From NCBI RefSeq assembly GCF_044628455.1, contig NZ_JBIYZW010000001.1, positions 2,232,001 through 2,296,000 of the forward strand: DNA of 64,000 nucleotides, read 5' to 3'. This stretch comes from Solirubrum sp044628455. GTDB lineage: Bacteria; Bacteroidota; Bacteroidia; Cytophagales; Hymenobacteraceae. This document shows, piece by piece, positions 29,177-37,730 of the stretch; the first letter of the stretch is position 1; the number at the start of each line of letters is the position of its first letter. Below the pieces are notes generated by a model. That model worked only from the letters and a program-made list of their open reading frames with translations, did not search any database and had not been told where the DNA came from. A program made the translations under genes and the position numbers.

Positions 29177-31144
29177 GTGCGCTCCTTCTTCTCTGCCCTG
29201 ACGGCCAGTCTGCTGGCGGCGCTGTTGCTGGTGGCAGCGCGGCCGGCCACAGCCGCCTACGCCGGCGGGGGCGCCCAATGGCCGGCCTTTGCCATTGCCG
29301 CCGCCTTGCGCGAAAATGCCCACGCCGTGGTGCGCCAGCGCGACGACGTGGTGCGGGTGGAAGCTGCCGGTCGGGTGGTGCACGGCGTGCGCCAGGTTGT
29401 TACCGTGCTCGATGCCCAGGGCGACGAGCACGGCGCCGTGACGGTGTTCTACAGCAAGCTCGACCAGATCAACTACCTGCGCGGCCGCCTCTACGACGCG
29501 GCGGGCCAGCCGGTGCGGGCCCTCAAGTCGTCGGACATCCGTGACTATAGCGCCGTGAGCAACGGCAGCCTGTACGAGGACAACCGCGTGCGCGTGGCCG
29601 ACCTGCGCCAGCCCCGCTACCCCTACACGGTAGAGTTCGAGTACGAGGTGACTTCGGAAAACGGCCTGTTTCTGCCGGGCTGGCAGCCGCAGGAAGAAGA
29701 GCACCTGAGCGTGGAATACGCCACGCTGCGCGTGACCACGCCCGCCGATCTGCCGCTGCGCTACCTGGAGCAGCGCCTGCCCGCGGGCGCAGTTACGGCC
29801 AACGGCCAGGCCGAGGGCAGCAAGCGCATGTACGCCTGGCAGCTGCGCGACCAGCCGGCGCTGGAATGCGAGTGGGCCGGCCCGCGCCTGCGCGAGCTGG
29901 CTCCGGCAGTGCTGCTGGGTCCTTCGCGCTTCGAGGTGCAGGGCCACGCCGGCGACATGAGCACCTGGCAGACCTTCGGCGCCTGGAACTACGCCCTCAA
30001 CCAGGGCCGCGCTGAACTGCCCGCCGAAGTGAAAGCCCGGGTGGCGGCGCTGGTGAAAGACGCTGCCGACGAGAAGGAGCGCGTGCGCCGCGTGTACGGC
30101 TTACTGCAAAGCTCCACCCGCTACATCTCGGTGCAATTGGGCCTGGGCGGCTGGCAAACCTTCCCGGCCAGTACCGTGGCCGCCACCGGCTACGGCGACT
30201 GCAAAGCCCTGTCGAACTACTGCATGGCTTTGCTCAAGGAAGTGGGCGTGGAAAGCCACTGCGCCCTGATAGCCGCCGGGGCGGGCCGCCCCGCCCTGCA
30301 GGACCGCTTTCCGGCCCAGCAGTTCAACCACGTAATTCTGTGCGTGCCCCTGCGCCAGGGCCCCAAGGCCGATACGGTGTGGCTGGAGTGCACCTCGCAG
30401 AGCGAGGCCTTCAACTACCTGGGCGACTTCACCGGCGGCCGCCACGCCCTGCTGCTCACCCCGCAGGGCGGCCGCCTGGTGCGCACCCCCACCTACGCCG
30501 CTCCCGACAACCGCCAGTTGCGCCGCGCCGAGGTGCTGGTTGATGAGCAGGGCAACGCCCGCGCCACGGTGCGTACCATTTCCACTGCCCGGCAGCAGGA
30601 CGAGCTGAGTCAGCTGCTGCAGGCGGCGCCCGAAGATCAGCGCAAGCGCGCCTATTCCCGCCTGGGGCTGGCCGCCGTTACCATCGAGCAAAGCAGCTGG
30701 CAGCCCGACCACCGCGGCCAGTTGCCGGCCGTGGTCGAGCGGCTTACCCTGGCGCTGCCGCGCTACGCCTCGCTCACCGGCCGGCGGCTGTTCCTGGCGC
30801 CCAACCTGCTCAACCGCCTGCCCGCCGCCCCGCCGCGCATCGGCGCCCGGCGCACGCCCCTGGTGTTCGATATGGGTTTCGTTGATGCCGATACCGTGCG
30901 CTACCAGCTGCCGGCCGGCTACAAGCCCGAGTCGGTGCCCGCCCCGGTGGAGCTGACCACGCCCTACGGCAGTTACCGGGCCCAGGTGCAGGTGCTGCCC
31001 GGCGGCGCGGTGCAGTACATCCGCCGCCTGCAAATGCCCCAGGCCCGCTTCGAGCCGACCCAGTACGAGGCCTACGAGGACTTCCGCCGCCGCGTGAGCC
31101 AGGCCGACCGTGTGCAGCTAGTGTTCGTCAAGTCGGAATCGTAA
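29177..31144 (+). CDS. DUF3857 and transglutaminase domain protein with intact Cys motif (copy 3)
   Basis: The GTG start at 29177 lies 4 bases after the previous stop and gives 655 residues with a signal peptide (MRSFFSALTASLLAALLLVA). A DUF3857 domain is followed by a transglutaminase-type core that keeps the catalytic cysteine motif GYGDCKALSNYCMALLKEVG. A downstream histidine candidate is in FPAQQFNHVILCVPL and an acidic partner may be in WLECTSQSE. It is therefore the member of the trio most likely to be an active cysteine hydrolase or transglutaminase in the periplasm. Coexpression with two Cys-less paralogues suggests a multi-component envelope system. A strong terminator closes the cluster. 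Confidence 0.85.
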   Translation: MRSFFSALTASLLAALLLVAARPATAAYAGGGAQWPAFAIAAALRENAHAVVRQRDDVVRVEAAGRVVHGVRQVVTVLDAQGDEHGAVTVFYSKLDQINYLRGRLYDAAGQPVRALKSSDIRDYSAVSNGSLYEDNRVRVADLRQPRYPYTVEFEYEVTSENGLFLPGWQPQEEEHLSVEYATLRVTTPADLPLRYLEQRLPAGAVTANGQAEGSKRMYAWQLRDQPALECEWAGPRLRELAPAVLLGPSRFEVQGHAGDMSTWQTFGAWNYALNQGRAELPAEVKARVAALVKDAADEKERVRRVYGLLQSSTRYISVQLGLGGWQTFPASTVAATGYGDCKALSNYCMALLKEVGVESHCALIAAGAGRPALQDRFPAQQFNHVILCVPLRQGPKADTVWLECTSQSEAFNYLGDFTGGRHALLLTPQGGRLVRTPTYAAPDNRQLRRAEVLVDEQGNARATVRTISTARQQDELSQLLQAAPEDQRKRAYSRLGLAAVTIEQSSWQPDHRGQLPAVVERLTLALPRYASLTGRRLFLAPNLLNRLPAAPPRIGARRTPLVFDMGFVDADTVRYQLPAGYKPESVPAPVELTTPYGSYRAQVQVLPGGAVQYIRRLQMPQARFEPTQYEAYEDFRRRVSQADRVQLVFVKSES

Positions 31145-31171
31145 ACCGGTTTCTGTCGGCTCTTCTTCCCG

Positions 31172-31207
31172 GCCCCGCCCGTGCAGCTTGCGCGGGCGGG
31201 GCTTTTT
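31172..31207 (+). terminator. Intrinsic terminator after the DUF3857 trio
   Basis: GCCCCGCCCG (31172-31181) pairs with CGGGCGGGGC (31193-31202), followed by TTTTT. Its left arm is also part of the inverted repeat whose other half lies at 31291-31312. Confidence 0.85.
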
Positions 31208-31312
31208 GCTGAAAACGGGCCAGCACCCGCTCATTGTTCGGGCCTGCCAGGGCGCGGGCAGCCGCTGCGCTGCGCCGAAGAAGCGGCCGACCGCGCAAGC
31301 TGCACGGGCGGG
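31174..31312. repeat. Perfect 22-bp inverted repeat spanning 139 bp
   Basis: The 22 bases at 31174-31195 (CCCGCCCGTGCAGCTTGCG...) are exactly complementary to 31291-31312, with a 95-base spacer. The left copy overlaps the terminator. The right copy is directly followed by GTACCTTGG, a promoter-like box upstream of the propeptide-only gene. Confidence 0.75.
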
Positions 31313-31385
31313 CGTACCTTGGCTAGGCTGCTCGGTTCCGGCACGAATCTGGCCCGGGAGTGGCCCCGACCTCAGCTACCTGGCC

Positions 31386-31961
31386 ATGCTCCTCCCGCTT
31401 CTTCTGTTTCGCCCGCTGCTGGCTGCCCTGCTGTGGCTGCCCCAGCCCACTGCCCTGCCCATGCCTGCAGCTTCACCAGACCAAGCCAGCCGCCCCGCCA
31501 ATTTCTGGCGGCCGGTATCGGCGGCCGCGCGGGCCCGGCTCGGGGCTCCGCGCTTTGCCGCGGCCGGCTCCCGCGTGCTGGCGCTCGACCTGCCGGCCCT
31601 GCGCCGCTACCTGGCCCGGACACCCGCCCAGGGTGCCCACCCCACCCCGCTGGTGCTGCCGCTGCCCGACGGCCGCCAACCCGCGTTCCGGGTGCAGCTC
31701 AGCAGTGTAATGGCTCCCGAGCTGGCGGCCAGGTTTCCCGAGCTACGCGCCTACACCGGGCAGGCCGCGGCGCTGCCAGCCACCGACGCCCGCTTCGAGG
31801 TGACGCCCGCCGGGCTGCGGGCCCAACTGATAGTCGGCGGCCAGGTATTCCTGATCGAGCCCTACCGGGCCGGCGACACCCGCCACTACCTGTGCTTTGC
31901 CAAAGCCGCGCTACCCCCCGGCAGCAAGCAGTGGAGCGAGCCGCCGATGGGTGAAAAATAG
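31386..31961 (+). CDS. Propeptide-only secreted protein, paralogue of the adjacent metalloprotease N-terminus
   Basis: The ATG at 31386 gives 191 residues with a signal peptide (MLLPLLLFRPLLAALLWLPQ). The rest matches the propeptide region of the reprolysin-type protease encoded 165 bases downstream. LPLPDG, FRV, then MAPELAARFPELRAY here correspond to LPLPDG, FRV and MHPQLAAKFPMLRTY there. VTPAGLRAQLIVGGQVFLIE corresponds to VSPAGMHAMILSASNTVFID. The last shared element is HYLCFAKAAL versus HLVFYKRDIN. There is no catalytic domain and no T9SS tail; the frame ends cleanly. It may act as a trans-acting inhibitor or folding helper of the neighbouring protease, or be a duplicated remnant. No other family was recognised. 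Confidence 0.75.
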   Translation: MLLPLLLFRPLLAALLWLPQPTALPMPAASPDQASRPANFWRPVSAAARARLGAPRFAAAGSRVLALDLPALRRYLARTPAQGAHPTPLVLPLPDGRQPAFRVQLSSVMAPELAARFPELRAYTGQAAALPATDARFEVTPAGLRAQLIVGGQVFLIEPYRAGDTRHYLCFAKAALPPGSKQWSEPPMGEK

Positions 31962-32125
31962 GCTGCGCCGCAGCCTTTTCCGACGCCGGTTGTCACTTCA
32001 TCACGGCACCGAAATTTGCCGAAATGGCCTGACTGGCTGCTATTCAGCCGCCAAAAATGTTTACTTTAGGCGCTTCTATTTCTCCACCCAGACTCTCTCA
32101 CCCTCCTCTTTCTTCTTTACTGCCT

Positions 32126-35100
32126 ATGCGCACACCGTTTACTCCGATTGGCACCACCCTGCGCGGCGCGCTGCTGGGAAGCCTGCTGGCCGCCGGTCTG
32201 GCTTCGCCGTTTGCCGCCTCGGCTCAGCGGGTCCTGTGGGCCGACGACGCCCAGCTGCCCTCGGCTTCGCGTCGCACCACCCAGGCCCTCGACCGCTACC
32301 GCCTGGTGAGCGTACAGGCCGACAACCTGCGCGCGGCGCTGGCGGCGGCTCCCGCCGAGTCGGGCACTGCCTCCCGCCAGTCGGGCACGGTGGTGTCGCT
32401 GCCCCTGCCCGATGGCACCTCCGGGCGCTTCCGCGTGGTGGAAACGGCCATTATGCACCCGCAGCTGGCGGCCAAGTTCCCCATGCTGCGCACCTACGCC
32501 GCCCAGGGCATCGACGACCCCACGGCCAAGGCTTTTATCGATGTGAGCCCAGCCGGCATGCACGCCATGATTCTGTCGGCGTCGAACACCGTGTTTATCG
32601 ACCCCACGCCCGACGGCGTGCATCACCTGGTATTCTATAAGCGCGACATCAACCGCGCCGCCCTGGTTTCGGCCACCTGCGCCACCGCCGCCGATGCCGA
32701 CGTAAACGCCCGCCTGGCGCCGGTGCAGAACGTGGCCCGCCGCCCCAGCGGCGCCCAGCTGCGCACCTACCGCCTGGCCGTTGCTGCCACCGGTGAGTAC
32801 TCCCAGACCAAAGGCGGCACCACCGCCGGGGCGCTGGCCGGCATTGTGGCCACCGTCAACCGCGTGACGGGCGTGTACGAGCAAGAAGTAGCCGTGCGCT
32901 TTCAGCTGGTGGCCAACAACGACCAGCTGATTTACCTCAACGCCAACACCGACCCCTACACCAACGTCAGCAACAGCGCCACGCTGAACACCAACCAGAC
33001 CATTGTTGACCAAACCATCGGGACGGCCAACTACGACATCGGTCACGTGGTGGGCACCGACGACGGCGGCATTGCCGGCCTGGGCGTGGTGTGCGTGCCG
33101 GGCAACAAGGCCCGCGGCACCACCGGCCTGCCCAACCCCACCGGCGACGCCTTCGACATCGACTACGTAGCCCACGAAATCGGCCACCAGTTCGGCGCCC
33201 GCCACACCTTCAACTACGACGGCAGCGGCAGCTGCGCCGGTGGCAACCGCAGCTCCGTTTCGGCCTACGAGCCCGGCGGCGGCACCACCATCATGGCCTA
33301 CGCCGGCATCTGCGGCGCCGGCGACCTGCAGAGCAACTCCGACGCGTACTTCCACACGCGCAGCTACGACGAGATTCTGACCCACATCAACGGCACCGGC
33401 AACTGCGTAACGGCGGTGAACACCGGCAACCGCCCCCCCGTGGTGGATGCCGGCCCGCGCCGCGTGATTCCGAAGAGCACCATGTTTGAGCTCACGGGCT
33501 CGGCTACCGACCCCGACGGCGACCCGCTGACCTACACCTGGGAGCAGTTTGACCTGGGCCCGGCCGGCCTGCCCACCGCAGCCACCGGCAACGCCCCCAT
33601 CTTCCGCTCGAACCCGCCCTCGACCAACCCCACCCGGGTGTTCCCCAGCCCGCTGCGGCGCTTCAGCAACGGCCAGCCCAACCCCGGCACGCCCGAGATT
33701 CTGCCCTCCTACGCCCGTCGCCTGACGTTCCGCCTCACCGCCCGCGACAACCGCCTCGGCGGCGGCGGCGTGGAGTACGACACCGTTACGGTGCCCGTAG
33801 TGGCTACGGCCGGCCCCTTCCTGGTGATGTCGCCCAACACCGCCAACGTGGTGTGGCGCACCGGCGTGCCCCAGACGGTAACCTGGGACGTGGCCAATAC
33901 CACGGCCGCGCCCATCAACGCCGCCAACGTGGACATCCTGCTCTCGACCGACGGCGGGGCCACCTACCCCCACGTGCTGGCCACGGCTACCCCCAACGAC
34001 GGCTCGCACACGGTTAACATCCCGGCCAGCGCCCCCGCCAGCACCCAGGCCCGCGTGAAGATCAAGGCCTCGGGCAGCATCTTCTTCGACATCTCCGACC
34101 AGAACTTCCAGCTGCAGGTACCCACCGCGCCGGGCTTCTACCTGACCTCGGCCTGCGGCAGCGCCAACCCCGACTTCTGCCCCGGCGGCCAGGCTACCTG
34201 CTCGTTGAGCGTGGGCCAGTACCTGGGCTTTACCGGCCAGGTAAACCTGACGGCTAGCAACCTGCCGGCCGGCGCCACCGCCAGCTTCACGGCTAACCCC
34301 GTAGCCCCCGGCGCCAGCAGCACCGTGACCATCTCGACGGGCGCCACCACGCCCGCCGGCACCTACACGGTAACCGTAACGGGCACCAACGGCACCCAGA
34401 GCGAAACCCAGCAGCTGAGCTTCACGGTGCGTCCCTCGGGCAACGTGCCGCCGGTTCTGACCCTGCCGGCCGCCAACACCCAGGCTGCCCTGGCCGTGCC
34501 CACCTTCTCGTGGGCGCCCATCACCGGCGCTACCAGCTACGACCTGCAGGTATCGACCGACCCGAACTTCGCCACCACGGTCATCAACCAGACCGGCCTG
34601 ACCACGACGCAGTTTACCTCGCCGGTAACCTTGCAAACCAACGCCCGCTACTACTGGCGCGTGCGGGCTACTGCCGCCTGCGGCACCGGTCCGTACTCGG
34701 CCGCCAACTTCTTCAACGTGGGTCGTCAGGTGTGCAACACCGTAGCGGCTACCACCGTGCCCACGGCCCTGACGGCTACTACCCGCTCGACGCTGGCCAT
34801 TGCGCTGGCGCCCGGCGAAATCATTGCCGACCTGAACCTGAAAAACCTCAAGATTACCAGCGGCGACATCGGCGGGCTGATCATCTCGCTGGAAAACCCG
34901 GCGGGTCAGCGCGTGGAGCTGTACTCGGTAGTGTGCAACGGCGCCAACATGGACGTTAGCTTCGACGACGAGGCGGCCGGCCCCATTGCCTGCCCCATCA
35001 ACGCGGGCAGCACCGTGCGCCCGGCCAACGCCCTGGGCGCCTTCCGCGGCCAGGACCCGAACGGCAACTGGACCCTGGTGATTCAGGACCTGCTGGGCGG

Positions 35101-35428
35101 CACCGGCACGCTCACCGGCTGGGGCTTGGAAGTCTGCACCGTACTGCCGGCCGCAGCCCGCGATGCCCAGCAACTGGCCGGCGTGGCCGTGTTCCCCAAC
35201 CCGAGCACGGGTGAGTTCAACGTAACGGTGGACAACGCCGTGCGCGGCAACCTCTCGCTGCAGGTAACCGACGCCGTGGGCCGCACCGTGCTGACCCAGC
35301 AGGTGAGCAAAGGCGCCGGCCTGCTCCAGCACAGCCTCGACCTGAGCAAGCTCAGCCAGGGCGTGTACCAGCTGCGCCTGAGCCTGCCCGGCGGTGGCAC
35401 CACCGTGCAGAAGCTCATGAAGCTGTAG
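32126..35428 (+). CDS. Reprolysin-type zinc metalloprotease with P domain and T9SS type A sorting tail
   Basis: The ATG at 32126 gives 1100 residues. Order: signal peptide to about residue 34; propeptide to about 200; M12B-like catalytic domain with the zinc motif HEIGHQFGARH (His350, Glu351, His354, His360) and the downstream GGTTIMAYAGICG Met-turn; Ig-like or PKD-type domains; a fibronectin-like segment (PTFSWAPITGATSYDLQVST); a proprotein-convertase P domain (LENPAGQRVELYSVVC to LTGWGLEVC); and a T9SS tail from VFPNPSTGEFNVTV to GVYQLRLSL. It should be exported by T9SS and digest extracellular protein. The upstream neighbour encodes a lone homologue of its propeptide. A -7-like box TACTTTAG lies at 32062. 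A strong terminator follows. Confidence 0.92.
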   Translation: MRTPFTPIGTTLRGALLGSLLAAGLASPFAASAQRVLWADDAQLPSASRRTTQALDRYRLVSVQADNLRAALAAAPAESGTASRQSGTVVSLPLPDGTSGRFRVVETAIMHPQLAAKFPMLRTYAAQGIDDPTAKAFIDVSPAGMHAMILSASNTVFIDPTPDGVHHLVFYKRDINRAALVSATCATAADADVNARLAPVQNVARRPSGAQLRTYRLAVAATGEYSQTKGGTTAGALAGIVATVNRVTGVYEQEVAVRFQLVANNDQLIYLNANTDPYTNVSNSATLNTNQTIVDQTIGTANYDIGHVVGTDDGGIAGLGVVCVPGNKARGTTGLPNPTGDAFDIDYVAHEIGHQFGARHTFNYDGSGSCAGGNRSSVSAYEPGGGTTIMAYAGICGAGDLQSNSDAYFHTRSYDEILTHINGTGNCVTAVNTGNRPPVVDAGPRRVIPKSTMFELTGSATDPDGDPLTYTWEQFDLGPAGLPTAATGNAPIFRSNPPSTNPTRVFPSPLRRFSNGQPNPGTPEILPSYARRLTFRLTARDNRLGGGGVEYDTVTVPVVATAGPFLVMSPNTANVVWRTGVPQTVTWDVANTTAAPINAANVDILLSTDGGATYPHVLATATPNDGSHTVNIPASAPASTQARVKIKASGSIFFDISDQNFQLQVPTAPGFYLTSACGSANPDFCPGGQATCSLSVGQYLGFTGQVNLTASNLPAGATASFTANPVAPGASSTVTISTGATTPAGTYTVTVTGTNGTQSETQQLSFTVRPSGNVPPVLTLPAANTQAALAVPTFSWAPITGATSYDLQVSTDPNFATTVINQTGLTTTQFTSPVTLQTNARYYWRVRATAACGTGPYSAANFFNVGRQVCNTVAATTVPTALTATTRSTLAIALAPGEIIADLNLKNLKITSGDIGGLIISLENPAGQRVELYSVVCNGANMDVSFDDEAAGPIACPINAGSTVRPANALGAFRGQDPNGNWTLVIQDLLGGTGTLTGWGLEVCTVLPAAARDAQQLAGVAVFPNPSTGEFNVTVDNAVRGNLSLQVTDAVGRTVLTQQVSKGAGLLQHSLDLSKLSQGVYQLRLSLPGGGTTVQKLMKL

Positions 35429-35444
35429 CACCCCGCTGCTTATT

Positions 35445-35479
35445 AAAAAGGGCCGCTCTGCACCAGAGCGGCCCTTTTT
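35445..35479 (+). terminator. Intrinsic terminator after the metalloprotease gene
   Basis: AAAAAGGGCCGCTCTG pairs with CAGAGCGGCCCTTTTT around a four-base loop. It may also end minus-strand transcripts. The following 88 bases hold a low-complexity fragment GAACTGAGAACTTAGAG. Confidence 0.88.
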
Positions 35480-35567
35480 GCGTTCAGCAACCAGCGTTTA
35501 GAACTGAGAACTTAGAGGTGGAAGCCCGCGGCTGGAAGCTTTCCGCTACTCCTCTGGCAACGGCGGC

Positions 35568-37730
35568 TTACAGCGCCAGACGCATCTGGGCTTTCACCTC
35601 GGAGCGCTCCGAGCCCTGAATTTCCTCCAGGCCCGAGCCCACGGTGCGCTGGTCGCGGTAGCGGGTGGTGGCGTAGCGCAGCCAGAACGTGAGGCGGCGG
35701 GTGAGCTTGAACTCGGCCAGCACGTAGGCCCGGGTGCCGCGGCCCGACAGCCCTGGAATGGAGAAGGCGTAGAGCACGTCCTGCTCGTAGGCATACTGGC
35801 GGGTGTCGAAGTCGTCGGTGTCGAACAGGGCGTAGCGGGCGCTCAGGCGCAGGCGCTGGGCGGGCTGCACCGTCACGTCCTGGGCCAGCAGGTAGCCGGT
35901 GCGGCGCGGCCCCTGGTTTTCGCGGTAGTGGGTGCCCTGCAGGCGGGTGCGCAAACTGAGCACGAGCGTGGGGCTGGTGTCGTAGAACAGCAGCAGGGAG
36001 CGGCGCACGGTGGGCACCGGCATGGGCGTGGGCCGGGTCAGCAGGGCGTTGTCGTACTCTTTTTCACGGGTGCGGATCTGGGCGTAGATCAAGCTGGTTT
36101 TGGTGGGTGCGTAAGTTAGGCGCACCAGCCAGTCGTAGCCGCGGGAGGGCGCCCCCACCTGGTACTTCAGCCAGGGGAAGCTGAACTGGTCGTAGTAGGC
36201 CGACAGCTCCCAGCGGGCAACGGGCCGCACCTTCAGGCCCAGGTACAGGCCGTTTTCGTTGATGTTGCGGGTGTTTTCGGCTAGGGCATTGCCGTAGAGG
36301 GTGTGAAAGTTGCGCCCGTAGCGCCGGTACAGCACCGAGGCGTCCACGTCGGGGCCCAGGCTGGCCAGCAGGCCGTTGACGGTGCCCAAACCGCCACTGC
36401 TGCTGCGGGCCGTTTCGCCGAACAAGCTCAGGTTGCGCCAGCCGTAGCTGTAGTTTACGCCCACGGCCAGGTTGTGCTGCCCCCGAAACTCGTAGCGGTT
36501 GTAGAGCTCCAGGCTGCGCTCCAGCGGGGTGCTCAGCTGGGTGTTTACGGCCGTGAGGCCCACGTTGAAGCGGCTGCCGGTGGGGGCCAGCGTGAGGTTG
36601 CCGCCGGTGATGACCTCGCGCACGTTCTTGCGGTTTTCCAGCTCGTTGGCGGTGCGGTGAAAGCCGCTGATGAGCACGCCCGAGGCAAACTCGTCGAACT
36701 CGCGCAGGGTGTCGGCCGCGGCGCTCTGCAGGGAAGCATCCACGCGCTTGGCCGAGGCAAAGCCGGTAAGGCGCAGGGCGGGCGTGAGGGCCACGGTGGC
36801 CGCCGCGCCGCGGAAAAAGGTGCTTTCCAGCACCGAGTTGTAGGGTCGCACGCCCAGGTTGGAGCGCCGCAGCGTGGTGATGGTTTCGGCCCCCTTGCCC
36901 ACCTGCAGGCCGGAGGAAAGCAGCAGCCCCTGGCCGAACTGCAGCTGGTAGTCGCCCACGACGAGGGACTTGAGGCGGCCGCGCTCGAACAGGGCGAAGT
37001 GCGCGGCGTAGTAGTCGAAGCCGTAGCGGCGGGTTTTGGGGTCCCAGGTAAACTGCTCACCGGCATCTTTCTCGGCCGAAAAGCCCACCGAAAAGTCGCG
37101 GGCGTGGCTGGTGCGAAAGCGCACGAGCAGCTTGTCGGGCGAACCGAGGTAACGCGAGGCGGGGCGGCCGGTGCTGGTGGTATCAGCCGGCGCGTAGCCT
37201 TCGCGCTCCTGCAGCACCCGCTCGTAGCGCACAAACAGGGCGTTGTTGTCTTCCTGCCAGATGCGCTTCCACAGCGGCCCGCGAGTGGCGTTGGCGTTCT
37301 GGTCGCCCACGTTCACGAACGAGGCCACGCGGTAGGCCGTGCGCACGTCGAAGCCGCGGATGCTTTGCAGCTCATAGAGGCTCAGCAGCGGGCCGTTCTG
37401 CTGACGGTGCTCGAGCAGGGCCGTAATCTGCGGTTCCGAGAGCAGCAGCAGGCTGGCCAGCTCCTCGCGCGAGGCGGTGTTGAGGTTGAGCGGCGTCTGC
37501 AAATACTGCAGCAGGGTTTCGTAGAGGTCCTCGTAGGGCACGTTGTCGCTCTGCGGCTCGGCAAACAGCTCCTGCACCAGCCGGTCTAGGTCGGGGCGCG
37601 GGCGCGGGTACTCGGGTGCCTGGGCCCGGGCCACGACGGCGCTCAGCAGCAGTGCCGCCAGGGTGCCGGCGCCGCGCAGGCGGCGCAAAACCAGCCGGCA
37701 GGGTCCGGCCGCAAAAGGCAGCTGGCTCAT
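35568..37730 (-). CDS. Helix-hairpin-helix protein with outer-membrane barrel-like region
   Basis: This 720-residue protein has a signal peptide (LAALLLSAVVARAQ). An N-terminal helix-hairpin-helix region follows (residues about 75-135: LNLNTASREELASLLLLSEPQ and LYELQSIRGFDVRTAYRVAS), resembling ComEA-type domains. The remaining 550 residues are alternating aromatic beta strands (GRNFHTLYGNAL, WELSAYYDQFSFPWLKYQ) ending RSEVKAQMRLAL, typical of a Bacteroidota outer-membrane barrel. The HHH domain would be periplasmic and may bind protein or DNA. It overlaps the upstream gene by an ATGA start/stop, so the two are translationally coupled and probably form one envelope unit. Specific function is unknown. 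Confidence 0.82.
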   Translation of the reverse strand: MSQLPFAAGPCRLVLRRLRGAGTLAALLLSAVVARAQAPEYPRPRPDLDRLVQELFAEPQSDNVPYEDLYETLLQYLQTPLNLNTASREELASLLLLSEPQITALLEHRQQNGPLLSLYELQSIRGFDVRTAYRVASFVNVGDQNANATRGPLWKRIWQEDNNALFVRYERVLQEREGYAPADTTSTGRPASRYLGSPDKLLVRFRTSHARDFSVGFSAEKDAGEQFTWDPKTRRYGFDYYAAHFALFERGRLKSLVVGDYQLQFGQGLLLSSGLQVGKGAETITTLRRSNLGVRPYNSVLESTFFRGAAATVALTPALRLTGFASAKRVDASLQSAAADTLREFDEFASGVLISGFHRTANELENRKNVREVITGGNLTLAPTGSRFNVGLTAVNTQLSTPLERSLELYNRYEFRGQHNLAVGVNYSYGWRNLSLFGETARSSSGGLGTVNGLLASLGPDVDASVLYRRYGRNFHTLYGNALAENTRNINENGLYLGLKVRPVARWELSAYYDQFSFPWLKYQVGAPSRGYDWLVRLTYAPTKTSLIYAQIRTREKEYDNALLTRPTPMPVPTVRRSLLLFYDTSPTLVLSLRTRLQGTHYRENQGPRRTGYLLAQDVTVQPAQRLRLSARYALFDTDDFDTRQYAYEQDVLYAFSIPGLSGRGTRAYVLAEFKLTRRLTFWLRYATTRYRDQRTVGSGLEEIQGSERSEVKAQMRLAL

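Noticed and set aside
32117..35431. Very long antisense open frame opposite the metalloprotease gene, and similar ones opposite other genes
   Set aside because: GC-rich codon bias suppresses stops on the opposite strand; the translations are Gly/His/Gln/Val-rich with no domain structure.
35480..35567. Short sequence GAACTGAGAACTTAGAG as a possible gene or small RNA
   Set aside because: It resembles the low-complexity repeat arms and has no promoter or terminator of its own.
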